Assembly (NCBI RefSeq): GCF_001886615.1
Contig: NZ_CP018139.1
Location: 1,488,001 to 1,552,000, forward strand
Length of the DNA stretch: 64,000 bases
Reading direction: 5' to 3'
Source: Halomonas aestuarii
GTDB lineage: Bacteria > Pseudomonadota > Gammaproteobacteria > Pseudomonadales > Halomonadaceae
The notes below the pieces were generated by a model. That model saw only the letters and a program-made list of their open reading frames with translations, had not been told where the DNA came from and made no database searches. A program made the position numbers and the translations under genes. Below are positions 43,185 through 53,565 of the stretch, in pieces; the first letter of the stretch is position 1, and each line of letters opens with the position of its first letter.

Positions 43185-43862
43185 TCAGGCGCGGCGGCGC
43201 ACGATCTGGTAACGACGGGTGACGTAGCCGAGCGGCACGCTCCAGACGTGGACCAGGCGGGTGAAGGGGAACACCAGCACGATGGTCAGCCCCACCAGGA
43301 TGTGCAGCTTGTAGATCAGGCCGACCTCGTCGAGGTAGCCCGCGGCACCGCCCTGGAAGAAGACGATGGACTGGGCCCAGTGGGCGAGCTGGATCATCAC
43401 GCCGCCGTCCAGGTGGCCGAGTGCGGGGATGATGGTCAGGAGACCCAGGGTCACCTGCACCACCAGGAGCACGATGATGACGGTGTCCATGGGGCTGGAC
43501 GAGGCCCTCACTCGCGGGTTGGTGAGGCGACGATGGGCCAGCATGGCGCCTCCCACCAGGCACATGACGCCGGCGATGCCGCCCACCAGGATGGCGATCA
43601 CCTGCTTGGTCCCGGCGCTCATGAAGGGCGCGTAGACCCAGTGAGGGGTCAGCAGGCCCACCAGGTGGCCGAAGAAGATCACCAGGATGCCGACATGGAA
43701 GAGGTTGCTGGCCATGCGCATGTTCCGGGAGGTCAGCATCTGGCTCGATCCGGTCTTCCAGGTGTACTGGCCGTGATCGAAGCGCAGCAGGCTGCCGACC
43801 AGAAAGACGGTGCCGGCGAGATAGGGATATAGCCCGAACAGCAGGGTATTGAAGTAGCTCAT
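43185..43862 (-). CDS. narI: Respiratory nitrate reductase gamma subunit
   Basis: A 225-residue cytochrome b subunit with five membrane segments. The four haem ligands are His56 and His66 (NLFHVGILVIFFGH) and the pair in YKLHILVG and RLVHVWS. It oxidises quinol at the periplasmic side and passes electrons to NarH. Its start overlaps the narJ stop by 4 bp. Length and ligand spacing match E. coli NarI. Confidence 0.97.
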   Translation of the reverse strand: MSYFNTLLFGLYPYLAGTVFLVGSLLRFDHGQYTWKTGSSQMLTSRNMRMASNLFHVGILVIFFGHLVGLLTPHWVYAPFMSAGTKQVIAILVGGIAGVMCLVGGAMLAHRRLTNPRVRASSSPMDTVIIVLLVVQVTLGLLTIIPALGHLDGGVMIQLAHWAQSIVFFQGGAAGYLDEVGLIYKLHILVGLTIVLVFPFTRLVHVWSVPLGYVTRRYQIVRRRA

Positions 43863-44647
43863 GACTGGTCTCCTTGATGCCTGGCGGCGATGGAGGCGGG
43901 ATCGAGGACCCGCACCGCCTCGCTGTGCGTCACGTTCTTGCGCTCGGCGAGCCGGCGGCCTTCGGCGGACTGCAGGGCGCAGTCCTGGTCGGACTCGGCG
44001 GAGAAGCGCACCGCCTCCTCCTCCCAGACCTCGTCCAGGGCCTCGGGGGTGTCGTCGGGCGCCTCCTCCCGGACCGCCTCGCGGTGCGCGTCGACGTCGC
44101 CCTCGGCCCCGACCAGCGACAGCAGCGCCAGCGGCACCAGGGTCTGGTCGGCGTCACGCTCCTCGAGGCGCGCGGCGAGCAGGGCCAGGATGTGGCGGAT
44201 CTCCCCCAGCCAGCGGCCGATCTCGGCCTCCGGCCGGGTGGAGAGGTACTCCAGGAACAGCGGCAGGTAGTCGGGCAGCTCCCGGGCGTCGAGCTCGAAG
44301 CCCGCGGCGCGGTACTCGGCCATCAGGTCGACCATGGCCTGGCCGCGGTCCCGGGACTCGCCGTGGACGTGTTCGAAGAGCAGCAGCGAGGTACTGCGCC
44401 CCCTGTCGAAGAGCGCCACGTACTCGGCCTGCAGGTCCATCAGGTCGGCCTCCAGCAGGCGCTGGCACCAGTCCATCAGGCGGGAGCGCAGCGCCGCCGG
44501 AAGCCGGCGCTCGGCATCGATGATCTCGATCATCTCCGGCGCGGCGGCCTGGAGCTCGGCAGTCGGGTAGTCGAGCAGCCGGGCCAGCACGCGCAGGCTC
44601 AGCATGTCCGGCGCCATCGCGGAATAGTGCATCGCTCCCTCAGCCAT
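43859..44647 (-). CDS. narJ: Nitrate reductase assembly chaperone (delta)
   Basis: A 262-residue cytoplasmic chaperone that holds NarG until the molybdenum cofactor and FS0 cluster are inserted. The helical TorD/NarJ core is clear (LRVLARLLDYPTAELQ, DLQAEYVALFDRGRSTSLLL, HGESRDRGQAMVDL). The C-terminal tail is acidic. The start overlaps the narH end by 8 bp. Confidence 0.95.
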   Translation of the reverse strand: MAEGAMHYSAMAPDMLSLRVLARLLDYPTAELQAAAPEMIEIIDAERRLPAALRSRLMDWCQRLLEADLMDLQAEYVALFDRGRSTSLLLFEHVHGESRDRGQAMVDLMAEYRAAGFELDARELPDYLPLFLEYLSTRPEAEIGRWLGEIRHILALLAARLEERDADQTLVPLALLSLVGAEGDVDAHREAVREEAPDDTPEALDEVWEEEAVRFSAESDQDCALQSAEGRRLAERKNVTHSEAVRVLDPASIAARHQGDQS

Positions 44648-46214
44648 GACGCACCTCCTCGCTCTTGGACGTGCCCTGGGTGCCGGGATCGAACGTCTCC
44701 ACCGGCTGCACCAGGGTGGTGGTGGTCTTGCGCCCGCCGAACAGGCTCTCGCTGCTGTCGCCGTGGCAGCCGTCGCCGAAGCTGAAGCCGCAGCCGCCGC
44801 GCTCGGGGAAGGCCTCGGTGGCCATCTCGCGATGGCTGGTCGGGATCACGAAGCGGTCCTCGTAGTTGGCGATGGCGAGGTAGCGATACATCTCCTCCAC
44901 CTGGGCCGCAGTCAGCTCGACCTCCTCCAGCACCTCGGTGTTCGCCTGGCCGTCCACGTGCTTGCCGCGCATGTAGAGGCGCATGGCCATGAGGCGCTTG
45001 AGCGCCAGGACCACGGGGGCCTCCTCGCCGGCGGTGAGCATGTTGGCCAGGTACTTCACCGGGATGCGCAGCGACTCGATCTTCGGCATCACGCCGTCGA
45101 ACTCGACCTTGCCGGCCTCGGCGGCGGACTGGATCGGCGACAGCGGCGGCACGTACCAGACCATGGGCAGGGTGCGGTACTCGGGGTGCAGCGGCAGCGC
45201 CAGGCCCCAGTCCATGGCCAGCTTGTAGACCGGCGAGGCCTGGGCGGCCTTGATGACGTTGTCGGGAATGCCGTCCTGCCTGGCCTGGGCGATCACCTCC
45301 GGGTCGTTGGGGTCCAGGAAGATCTCGCGCTGGCGATGGTAGAGGTCACGCTCGTCCGGCGAGCTCGCCACCTCCTCGATGCGGTCGGCATCGTAGAGCA
45401 GCACGCCGAGGTAGCGGATGCGGCCCACGCAGGTCTCGGAGCAGACGGTGGGCTGGCCGGCCTCGATGCGCGGGTAGCAGAAGATGCACTTCTCGGACTT
45501 GCCGGTCTTCCAGTTGTAGTAGATCTTCTTGTACGGGCAGCCGGAGATGCACATCCGCCAGCCGCGGCACTTGTCCTGGTCGATCAGGACGATGCCGTCC
45601 TCCTCGCGCTTGTAGATCGCCCCGCTCGGACACGACGCCACGCACGTCGGGTTCAGGCAGTGCTCGCACAGGCGCGGCAGGTACATCATGAAGGTGTTCT
45701 CGAACTGGCCGTAGATGTCGGCCTGGATCTGCTCGAAGTTCGCGTCCTTGCGCCGCTTGGCGAACTCGGTGCCGAGGATCTCCTCCCAGTTCGGGCCCCA
45801 CTCGACCTTGTTCATGCGCTGACCGGAGATCAGCGAGCGCGGCCGTGCGGTGGGCTGGTGCTCGGCCTGCTTGGCGGTGTGCAGGTGCTGGTAGTCGAAG
45901 GTGAACGGCTCGTAGTAGTCGTCGATCTCCGGCAGGTCGGGGTTGGCGAAGATGTTCGCCAGCACCCGCCACTTGCCGCCGATGCGCGGCTCGATGTGGC
46001 CGTCCTTGCGGCGAAGCCAGCCGCCCTTCCACTTCTGCTGGTTCTCCCACTCCTTGGGATAGCCGATGCCGGGCTTGGTCTCGACGTTGTTGAACCAGGC
46101 GTATTCCACGCCCTCGCGGCTGGTCCAGACGTTCTTGCAGGTCACCGAGCAGGTGTGGCAGCCGATGCACTTGTCGAGGTTGAGGACCATGCCTACCTGG
46201 GAACGAATCTTCAT
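44640..46214 (-). CDS. narH: Respiratory nitrate reductase beta subunit
   Basis: A 524-residue iron-sulfur subunit on the cytoplasmic side. Cys groups: C16-x2-C19-x2-C22-x3-C26 (CIGCHTCSVTC), CEHCLNPTCVASCP, CRGWRMCISGCP (with Trp at the position that makes this the 3Fe-4S cluster) and CIFCYP with CSETC. It wires NarI haems to NarG. The start overlaps narG by 4 bp. Confidence 0.97.
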   Translation of the reverse strand: MKIRSQVGMVLNLDKCIGCHTCSVTCKNVWTSREGVEYAWFNNVETKPGIGYPKEWENQQKWKGGWLRRKDGHIEPRIGGKWRVLANIFANPDLPEIDDYYEPFTFDYQHLHTAKQAEHQPTARPRSLISGQRMNKVEWGPNWEEILGTEFAKRRKDANFEQIQADIYGQFENTFMMYLPRLCEHCLNPTCVASCPSGAIYKREEDGIVLIDQDKCRGWRMCISGCPYKKIYYNWKTGKSEKCIFCYPRIEAGQPTVCSETCVGRIRYLGVLLYDADRIEEVASSPDERDLYHRQREIFLDPNDPEVIAQARQDGIPDNVIKAAQASPVYKLAMDWGLALPLHPEYRTLPMVWYVPPLSPIQSAAEAGKVEFDGVMPKIESLRIPVKYLANMLTAGEEAPVVLALKRLMAMRLYMRGKHVDGQANTEVLEEVELTAAQVEEMYRYLAIANYEDRFVIPTSHREMATEAFPERGGCGFSFGDGCHGDSSESLFGGRKTTTTLVQPVETFDPGTQGTSKSEEVRHG

Positions 46215-49200
46215 TTCACGGCCTCCTGCTCGTAGTCATTGCCTTCGCCATCCAGCCAGTCGATCTTCTTCATCTTGCGCACGATGACGAACTCGTCGCG
46301 GTTGGAGCCGACGGTGCCGTAGTAGTTGAAGCTGTAGGAGAGCTGGGCGTAGCCGCCGATCATGTGGGTCGGCTTGGGGCACACCCGGGTCACCGAGTTG
46401 TGGATGCCGCCGCGGGTGCCGGTGACCTCGGAGCCCGGCATGTTCAGGATCCGCTCCTGGGCGTGGTACATCATCGCCATGCCGTTCTTGACCCGCTGGC
46501 TGACCACCGCCCGCGCCGCGATGGCGCCGTTGGCGTTGTAGAGTTCGATCCAGTCGTTGTCCTCGACGCCGATGGACTGCGCATCGTCCTCGGAGAGCCA
46601 GACGATGGGGCCGCCCCGGGACAGGGTCTGCATCAGCAGGTTGTCCGAGTAGGTGGAGTGGATGCCCCACTTCTGGTGCGGGGTGATCCAGTTCAGCGCG
46701 ATCTCCGGGTTGCCGTTGCCCTTGGGCACCGCCACGCTGACCGCCGCCTTGGTGTCGATGGGCGGACGGTAGACCAGCAGGCTCTCGCCGAAGGCGCGCA
46801 TCCAGGGGTGATCCTGGTAGAACTGCTGGCGACCGCTGACGGTGCGCCACGGGATCAACTCATGGACGTTGGTGTAGCCGGCGTTGTAGGAGACGTGCTC
46901 GTCCTCGAGGCCGGACCAGGTGGGGCTGGAGATGATCTTGCGCGGCTGGGCGACGATGTCGCGGAAGCGGATCTTCTCCTCCTCCTTGGGATGCGCCAGG
47001 TGGGTGTGGTCCCGACCGGTGATCTTCGACAGCGCGCCCCAGGCCTTCACCGCCACCTGGCCGTTGGTCTCCGGCGCCAGGGTCAGGATCATCTCGGCGG
47101 CGTCGATGGCCGACTCGATCTGCGGGCGCCCCTTGTGCGGGCCGTCCGTCTTGCGGTGGTTGAGCTTGCCGAGCAGGTCCACCTCCTTCTCGGTGTTCCA
47201 GCTGATGCCCTTGCCGCCGTTGCCGATGCTCTCGAGCAGCGGGCCCACGGAGGTGAAGCGCTCATAGGTCTCGGGGTAGTTGCGCTTGACCTCGATCAGC
47301 GCCGGCATGGTCTTGCCGGGGATCGGCTCGCACTCGCCCTTCTTCCAGTCGCGCACCTCGACCTGGGCCAGCTCGGCCGGGGAGTCGTGCTGGTGCGGCA
47401 GGGTGACCAGGTCGGTCTCCTCGCCCAGGTGCCCCACGCAGACCTTCGAGAAGGCCCTGGCGATGCCCTTGTAGATATCCCAGTCGCTGCGCGACTCCCA
47501 GGCAGGGTCCGTCGCCGCGGTCAGCGGGTGGATGAAGGGGTGCATGTCGGAGGTGTTGAGGTCGTCCTTCTCGTACCAGGTCGCCGTGGGCAGCACGATA
47601 TCCGAGTAGAGGCAGGTGGTGGACATGCGGAAGTCCAGGGTCACCAGCAGGTCGAGCTTGCCCTCGGGCGCCTCGTCGTGCCACTTGACCTCCTCGGGCT
47701 TCTGGCCGCCGACCTCGCCCAGGTCCTTGCCCTGGATGCCGTGGCGGGTGCCCAGCAGGTACTTGAGCATGTACTCGTGACCCTTGCCGGAGCTGCCCAG
47801 CAGGTTGGAGCGCCAGATGAACATGTTGCGCGGGAAGTTCCGGGGGTCGTCCGGGTCTTCCGCGGCGAAGGCCAGCTCGCCCTTCTTCAGCTGGTCCACG
47901 GCATAGTCCTTGGTGGACATGCCGGCGGCCTCGGCCGCCTTGGCCAGGCGCAGCGGGTTGGTGGAAAGTTGCGGCGCGGAGGGCAGCCAGCCCATTCGCT
48001 CGGAGCGCACATTGAAGTCGATCAGGCTGCCGGGATAGTCCTCGGCCTTGGCCAGCGGCGAGAGGATCTCCTTGATCTCGAGCTTCTCGTAGCGCCACTG
48101 GGAGGAGTGGTTGTAGAAGAAGGAGGTGGAGTTCATGTGACGCGGCGGGCGCTGCCAGTCGAGGCCGAAGGCCAGCGGGGTCCAGCCGGTCTGCGGGCGC
48201 AGCTTCTCCTGGCCCACGTAGTGGGACCAGCCGCCGCCGCTCTGGCCGATGCAGCCGCACATGACCAGCATGTTGATCAGGCCGCGGTAGTTCATGTCCA
48301 TGTGGTACCAGTGGTTCATGCCGGCACCGACGATGATCATGCTGCGCCCCCGGGTCCGGTCGGCGTTGTCGGCGAACTCGCGGGCGATGCGGGTGGCCTG
48401 CTCGGCCGGCACGCCGGTGATCTTCTCCTGCCAGGCCGGGGTGTAGGGCTTGATCTGGTCGTAGGAGGTGGCGCCGTCGTCCTCGCCCTCTTTACCAAAC
48501 CCGCGGTCGATGCCGTAGTTGGCACACATCAGGTCGAACACGGTCACCGCCAGCACGTCGTTGCCGTCGGCCTTCTTGAGGCGCTTGACCGGCAGGCTGT
48601 GGAACAGCAGCTCGTCGCTGGCGCCGCCGCTCTTGACGTGGTCGAAGTGCTCGTGGGCGATGCCGCCGAAGTAGGGGAAGGCGACCTTCGCCACCTCGTC
48701 ATGATGCTCGGCCAGGGTCAGCAGCGGCATGATCTCGGTGCCCTCGGCGTCCAGCGACTCGAGGTTCCACTTGCCGACCTCGTCGCCGGTCTCGCCCCAG
48801 CGGAAGCCGATCGAGCCGCGCGGCACCACCAGCTGGTCGCGGGTCTCGTCCCAGGCGACGGTCTTCCACTCCGGGTTGTTGCCCTGGCCCAGGCTCGCCT
48901 CGAAGTCGCTGGCGCGCATCTGGCGGCCCGGCGCGTAGCTGCCGTCCTCGCGGGCCTCGAGCTCGACCAGGAAGGGCATGTCGCTGTAGCGGCGCACGTA
49001 GTCGGTGAAGTAGCCGCTGGGCCGGTCGAGGTGGAACTCCTTGAGGATGACGTGCCCCATGGCCATGGCCAGGGCGGCGTCGGTGCCCTGCTTGGCGGAG
49101 AGCCACTCGTCGGTGAGCTTGGAGACCTCGGCATAGTCCGGGGTGACCGAGACGGTCTTGGTGCCCTTGTAGCGCACCTCGGTGAAGAAGTGGGCGTCCG

Positions 49201-49987
49201 GGGTCCGGGTCTGGGGCACGTTGGAGCCCCAGGCGATGATGTAGCCGGAGTTGTACCAGTCGGCGGACTCGGGCACGTCGGTCTGCTCGCCCCAGGTCAT
49301 GGGCGAGGCCGGCGGCAGGTCGCAGTACCAGTCGTAGAAGCTCATGCAGACGCCGCCGATCAGCGACAGGTAGCGGCTGCCCGCGGCGTAGCTGACCATG
49401 GACATGGCGGGGATCGGCGAGAAGCCGATGATGCGGTCCGGGCCGAACTGCTTGGCGGTGTAGACGTTGGAGGCGGCGATCAGCTCATTGAGCTCGTCCC
49501 AGTCGGCCCGCACGAAGCCGCCCATGCCCCGGGCGCGCTTGTACTGCTTGGTCCTGGCCGGGTCCTCGACGATGGAGGCCCAGGCGTCGACCGGGTCGCC
49601 CTTCTCCGCGAGGGCCTCGCGCCACAGGGCGAGCAGCGGCTTTCTGATCAGCGGGTGCTTGAGGCGGTTGGCGCTGTAGAGGTACCAGGAGTAGCTGGCG
49701 CCCCGCGGGCAGCCCCGCGGCTCGTGGTTCGGCAGGTCGGGCCGGGTGCGGGGGTAGTCGGTCTGCTGGGTCTCCCAGGTGACCAGGCCGTTCTTGACGT
49801 AGATCTTCCAGCTGCACGACCCGGTGCAGTTCACCCCATGGGTGGACCGCACGACCTTGTCGTGCTGCCAGCGCTGCCGGTAGCCGTTCTCCCACCCGCG
49901 GGACTCCTGACGGACCTCGCCATGCTCGTTGGCGAAGGGCTCGCGGGCCTTGCGGAAGAAGTTCAGCCGATCGATGAAGTGACTCAT
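46211..49987 (-). CDS. narG: Respiratory nitrate reductase alpha subunit
   Basis: A 1258-residue molybdoenzyme that reduces nitrate to nitrite. The FS0 cluster ligands are His50, Cys54, Cys58 (THGVNCTGSCSW) and Cys93 (RGCPRGAS). The molybdenum ligand Asp is Asp223 (YDWYCDLPPASP). There is no twin-arginine signal of the Nap type; NarG keeps an N-terminal Tat remnant that is not cleaved. It is the first gene of narGHJI-ppiC with a NarL-type site about 150 bp upstream. Confidence 0.98.
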   Translation of the reverse strand: MSHFIDRLNFFRKAREPFANEHGEVRQESRGWENGYRQRWQHDKVVRSTHGVNCTGSCSWKIYVKNGLVTWETQQTDYPRTRPDLPNHEPRGCPRGASYSWYLYSANRLKHPLIRKPLLALWREALAEKGDPVDAWASIVEDPARTKQYKRARGMGGFVRADWDELNELIAASNVYTAKQFGPDRIIGFSPIPAMSMVSYAAGSRYLSLIGGVCMSFYDWYCDLPPASPMTWGEQTDVPESADWYNSGYIIAWGSNVPQTRTPDAHFFTEVRYKGTKTVSVTPDYAEVSKLTDEWLSAKQGTDAALAMAMGHVILKEFHLDRPSGYFTDYVRRYSDMPFLVELEAREDGSYAPGRQMRASDFEASLGQGNNPEWKTVAWDETRDQLVVPRGSIGFRWGETGDEVGKWNLESLDAEGTEIMPLLTLAEHHDEVAKVAFPYFGGIAHEHFDHVKSGGASDELLFHSLPVKRLKKADGNDVLAVTVFDLMCANYGIDRGFGKEGEDDGATSYDQIKPYTPAWQEKITGVPAEQATRIAREFADNADRTRGRSMIIVGAGMNHWYHMDMNYRGLINMLVMCGCIGQSGGGWSHYVGQEKLRPQTGWTPLAFGLDWQRPPRHMNSTSFFYNHSSQWRYEKLEIKEILSPLAKAEDYPGSLIDFNVRSERMGWLPSAPQLSTNPLRLAKAAEAAGMSTKDYAVDQLKKGELAFAAEDPDDPRNFPRNMFIWRSNLLGSSGKGHEYMLKYLLGTRHGIQGKDLGEVGGQKPEEVKWHDEAPEGKLDLLVTLDFRMSTTCLYSDIVLPTATWYEKDDLNTSDMHPFIHPLTAATDPAWESRSDWDIYKGIARAFSKVCVGHLGEETDLVTLPHQHDSPAELAQVEVRDWKKGECEPIPGKTMPALIEVKRNYPETYERFTSVGPLLESIGNGGKGISWNTEKEVDLLGKLNHRKTDGPHKGRPQIESAIDAAEMILTLAPETNGQVAVKAWGALSKITGRDHTHLAHPKEEEKIRFRDIVAQPRKIISSPTWSGLEDEHVSYNAGYTNVHELIPWRTVSGRQQFYQDHPWMRAFGESLLVYRPPIDTKAAVSVAVPKGNGNPEIALNWITPHQKWGIHSTYSDNLLMQTLSRGGPIVWLSEDDAQSIGVEDNDWIELYNANGAIAARAVVSQRVKNGMAMMYHAQERILNMPGSEVTGTRGGIHNSVTRVCPKPTHMIGGYAQLSYSFNYYGTVGSNRDEFVIVRKMKKIDWLDGEGNDYEQEAVK

Positions 49988-50137
49988 GGTCGCTCTCCAG
50001 GCTCCTGAAAAGATGCGTGGCCAGCCGAGGCCACTCTGGCTGCCGCACCCTGGCAGGGCTCAGGCAGGTTCCATGGGGAGGAGTCTGGGGGATCGAACGG
50101 CGGAATACTGCCCGGTTACCTCCATATACATGGCCCC

Positions 50138-50153
50138 TACCCCCAAGGGGATA
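50138..50153. promoter_or_regulatory. NarL-type 7-2-7 site upstream of narG
   Basis: TACCCCC and GGGGATA (inverse TATCCCC) are separated by AA, the 7-2-7 arrangement of NarL heptamers. It lies between narG and the NarK-like MFS gene. No FNR/Dnr box was found in this 199-bp gap. Confidence 0.65.
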
Positions 50154-50186
50154 GGCGGTGCCGATGGAAGGGTTAGGCCGGTGGTG

Positions 50187-51512
50187 TCAGTCCGTCCGAC
50201 GGCGCTGTCGCGCATGGTCGGCGACCATCACCAGCATGCACACCACCAGGGCGGCATAGAGGAACATGAAGCCGGCGGTCCCCAGGCCCAGCCACTCGCT
50301 GCCCAGCACGAAGACCGGCGGCAGCAGGGCGGCGAAGAGGCCGCCCAGGGTCAGCGCCAGGCCGCCCACCAGCGCCATGTCGCGGCCGTGGTCGCCATGG
50401 ATCAGGCGCATCAGGCTGCCCTGCCCCACCCCCATGGCCACGCCCATGGGCACCAGCAGTCCCAGGAAGACCCACAGCGGGGCCGAGTAGTGCAGCCGCA
50501 GTTCCCCGTGCACCCCCTCGATCTGCATGGAGAAGGGGGGATAGGAGAGCAGGAAGAGACAGACCAGCACGAAGGCGCTGACCCACCAGCGCAGGCTGCG
50601 GAAGTCCCGCCGGTCGGCCAGGATTCCGCCGAGCACCTGGCCCGCCCCGACGGCCAGGGTGAAGGGAATCGCCCGCAGCGCCGCGCCCTGCAGCGAGAAC
50701 CCGAAGCGGGCCACCAGGTGGCCGGGCAGCCACAGCGCCAGGGCCAGGAAGGCGCCATAGAAGAAGCTGTAGGTGATGGCGAGACGCCACAGCTGCCAAT
50801 CGGCGAGGCGCCGGGCCAGGCGCAGGGCTCGAGTCCGCCACGGGGGAGGCCGCGACTCGTCGTCCTCGTCGGCGGCGGTGGGCGGGGGAACGTCACCGTC
50901 CTCGGCGAAGAGCCACAGCAGCCCGGCGACCAGCAGCACCGGCAGCAGGTAGAGCAGGGGGGCCATTCGCCAGCCGTAGGCCTGGCTGATCAGCGGCAGC
51001 AGCAGGTAGCCGAGCCCGGCCCCGCCCATGCCGGCACCGTAGAGGCCCAGCGCCAGGCCGGCGTGGCGGGCCGGTCCCAGCGCCGCCACGTAGACCAGCC
51101 CGGCCGCCAGCGCCCCGGCCCCGAGCCCCAGCCCCAGGCCCGCCAGCAGGAACTCCGGATAGTGATGGGCCCGGCTGATCCACCACAGGAAGGGGCAGAT
51201 CAGCAGCAGGCAGCCGAGCATGACGCAACGCCCGCCCAGCCGACGAGCCAGCAGCGCCATGGGCAGGCTCGACAGGGCGCCGGCCAGCATGGGCATGGAG
51301 AGCAGCACGGCGAATGCGACCTCGCCCAGGGCCAGGTCGCGACGCAGCTCCACGCCGAGCACGGCGAACAGGGTCCAGCAGGCGAAGACCAGGGAGAAGG
51401 CCAGCGGGGAGAGCACCACCACCACCAGCGAGCGATAGCCCGGGGGCGCCGATGCCCCGTCCGGGGGCGACGCGCGGGACTCGTCGGAGAGTGACGCGGG
51501 ATCGGGAGACAT
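50187..51512 (-). CDS. NarK-like MFS transporter upstream of narG
   Basis: A 441-residue MFS protein with 12 hydrophobic segments and a Pro/Asp/Glu-rich loop between the halves. It is related to nitrate/nitrite porters by position and by segments such as LVFACWTLFAVLGVELRRDL (compare FAVWTIFSIIGIKIKQDLGL in the type-I NarK here). The highly conserved Gly-rich nitrate signatures of true NarK proteins are poorly kept, so the substrate may differ. The start at 51512 avoids a long extension but has no strong ribosome site. It is read in the same direction as narG. Confidence 0.75.
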   Translation of the reverse strand: MSPDPASLSDESRASPPDGASAPPGYRSLVVVVLSPLAFSLVFACWTLFAVLGVELRRDLALGEVAFAVLLSMPMLAGALSSLPMALLARRLGGRCVMLGCLLLICPFLWWISRAHHYPEFLLAGLGLGLGAGALAAGLVYVAALGPARHAGLALGLYGAGMGGAGLGYLLLPLISQAYGWRMAPLLYLLPVLLVAGLLWLFAEDGDVPPPTAADEDDESRPPPWRTRALRLARRLADWQLWRLAITYSFFYGAFLALALWLPGHLVARFGFSLQGAALRAIPFTLAVGAGQVLGGILADRRDFRSLRWWVSAFVLVCLFLLSYPPFSMQIEGVHGELRLHYSAPLWVFLGLLVPMGVAMGVGQGSLMRLIHGDHGRDMALVGGLALTLGGLFAALLPPVFVLGSEWLGLGTAGFMFLYAALVVCMLVMVADHARQRRRTD

Positions 51513-51657
51513 GGGCCGACGCTCGAGGAGGATTGCCTGAAGTGTCGGGAGCCCGGGGGGACGCGTCAAAAGGGCATGGGAGGTATGCCTTTGAGGGAGC
51601 GCCGCCTACCTACTAGGGTATAGTGGCATCCGACGCACCACTTCCCTGGAGATCCCG

Positions 51658-53565
51658 ATGAAACTGCTGCAGCGCTCCCTGGTGGCCCGCATCAGCGCCT
51701 CGCTGCTGGCGATCAGCGCCATGGCGCTGGTCAGCATCGCGGTGACCGTGAGCGTGGCGGGCAGCAGCCAGGGGGACGCCACCGCCATCAACGTGGCCGG
51801 CTCGCTGCGCATGAACACCTACCAGCTGGTAGCCGCCCTGCAGCGGTACGATCGCACCCCGGGCCCCGAGCAACGCGCCGAGGTCGAGGCCATCGCCGAC
51901 CGCTTCGCCGAACGCCTGCAGAGCCCCGGCCTGACCGACACCCTGCCCGGGGCCGATGACCATGAGCTGCAGGTCCAGTATCGGCGGCTCACGACGCAGT
52001 GGCAGGAACAGCTGGCCCCTCGGGTCGCCGATGCGCTGGACGGGACCTCCGTGGCCATCGCCCCGCTGAACCGGGCGCTCGAGGAGCTGGTGGGCGAGAT
52101 CGACCATCTGGTGACCCTGCTCGAGCAGAACAGCGAGGCCAAGATCCGCCTGCTCAGCGCCCTGCAGATCCTGTTCCTGGTGCTGACCGCGGTGGTGGTG
52201 GCCATCGCCCTCTACGACATCCGCTACAACCTGGTGGCGCCGCTGCACCAGCTGGTGGTGCTGGCCCGGGAGGCCGGGCGTCGCAACTTCGGCTATCGCA
52301 CCCGGCTCTCCGGCAGCGACGAGCTGGCCCTGCTCGGCCGGACCCTGGACACCATGGCCGGCGAGCTCGGTGCCAGCTATGCCGAGCTCGAGGAGCGGGT
52401 CTCGCAGAAGAAGCAGGAGCTGGCCCGCAGCAACGAGGCCATGCAGATCCTCCACGACGGCAGTCGCGCCCTCTACGGCGGGGGCAATGACCTCTGCGCC
52501 AGCGCCGCCCCCATGCTGCGCCGCCTCGAATCACTGCTCGACATCGGCCCCATCGGGCTGTCGCTGCACGACCCCTACGACCAGCGCGAGGTCTCGATCC
52601 TGGCCACCCACTCGCGGACCCGGCCGGCCTACTGCCGCAACCACGAGTGCCACGCCTGCCTGATCGACCCCCAGCCGCTGGAGCTCTCCGAGAACGGCGA
52701 GTCGGAGTGCCTGCTGCTGCCGGTGAGCATCGGCGAGACCCTGCTGGGCACCCTGGAGGTCTGGTACCCCGCCGCGGCGCCGCTCACCCACAGCACGAAG
52801 CGGCTGCTCTACACCCTCTCCGACCAGCTGGCCACGGCGGTCTACCTGCAGCGGCGCATCGAGGAGGAGCAGCAGGTGACGCTGATGAACGAGCGCACCA
52901 TCATCGCCCGGGAGCTCCATGACTCCCTGGCCCAGTCGCTCTCCTACCTGAAGATGCAGGTCGCGAGGCTCGAGCGCATGCAGGACAGGGAGATGCCGCG
53001 GGAGACCCAGGCCCCGGTGTTCGACGAGCTGCGCACCGGGCTCGACAGCGCCTATCGCCAGCTGAGGGAGCTGCTCACCACCTTCCGGCTGCGCCTGGAT
53101 GGCCCGGGCCTGCACAGCGCCCTGCGCCAGACCACCCTGGAATTCAGCGAGCGCCTGGGCTTCCCGGTGGAGCTGTTCTTCGACGTGCCGCCGCACCTGC
53201 TCAACCCCAACGAGGAGATCCACGTGCTGCAGGTGGTGCGCGAGGCCCTGGCCAACGTGCACAAGCACGCCCGGGCCCACTGGGCCGCGGTCACGGTGCG
53301 CTTCGCCGAGGCCCGCCTGCGCGTGATGATCGAGGACGACGGCATCGGCCTCGAGGACGACGGGTCGCCGCCCATGCACTACGGCCTGGTGATCATGCGC
53401 GACCGGGCCGAGACCCTGGGCGGCGAATTCGAGGTGCGCAATCGCGACGCCGGCGGTACCCTCGTGGCCATCGAGTTCACCCCGCAGACGGCACGGCTGA
53501 TCGTCCAGCAGCCCGCCGAACCCGCCATCAGCCATCAACCAGCGAACAGGGACACCGCAGGATGA
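51658..53565 (+). CDS. narX: Nitrate/nitrite sensor histidine kinase
   Basis: A 635-residue inner-membrane kinase. First membrane segment at about residues 10-33, then the periplasmic P-box ([18 protein letters not shown], residues 39-57) that binds nitrate, a second segment near 165-182, a HAMP domain, a central module with Cys cluster [10 protein letters not shown], an HisKA_3 domain with [16 protein letters not shown] (His near 420) and an HATPase ([11 protein letters not shown]). It phosphorylates NarL in the presence of nitrate. The stop overlaps narL by 4 bp. Confidence 0.95.
   Translation: MKLLQRSLVARISASLLAISAMALVSIAVTVSVAGSSQGDATAINVAGSLRMNTYQLVAALQRYDRTPGPEQRAEVEAIADRFAERLQSPGLTDTLPGADDHELQVQYRRLTTQWQEQLAPRVADALDGTSVAIAPLNRALEELVGEIDHLVTLLEQNSEAKIRLLSALQILFLVLTAVVVAIALYDIRYNLVAPLHQLVVLAREAGRRNFGYRTRLSGSDELALLGRTLDTMAGELGASYAELEERVSQKKQELARSNEAMQILHDGSRALYGGGNDLCASAAPMLRRLESLLDIGPIGLSLHDPYDQREVSILATHSRTRPAYCRNHECHACLIDPQPLELSENGESECLLLPVSIGETLLGTLEVWYPAAAPLTHSTKRLLYTLSDQLATAVYLQRRIEEEQQVTLMNERTIIARELHDSLAQSLSYLKMQVARLERMQDREMPRETQAPVFDELRTGLDSAYRQLRELLTTFRLRLDGPGLHSALRQTTLEFSERLGFPVELFFDVPPHLLNPNEEIHVLQVVREALANVHKHARAHWAAVTVRFAEARLRVMIEDDGIGLEDDGSPPMHYGLVIMRDRAETLGGEFEVRNRDAGGTLVAIEFTPQTARLIVQQPAEPAISHQPANRDTAG

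Noticed and set aside
46364..50008. A very long open frame antisense to narG (about 1214 codons), and similar frames antisense to narH and cphA
   Set aside because: The narG product has full family length and all cofactor ligands; long antisense frames are a normal side effect of GC-rich codon bias. The antisense proteins are low-complexity and rich in His, Gln, Arg and Gly.
49988..50186. An FNR/Dnr box in front of narG
   Set aside because: No TTGA/TCAA palindrome with 4-bp spacer is present in this gap; only the NarL pair is supported.
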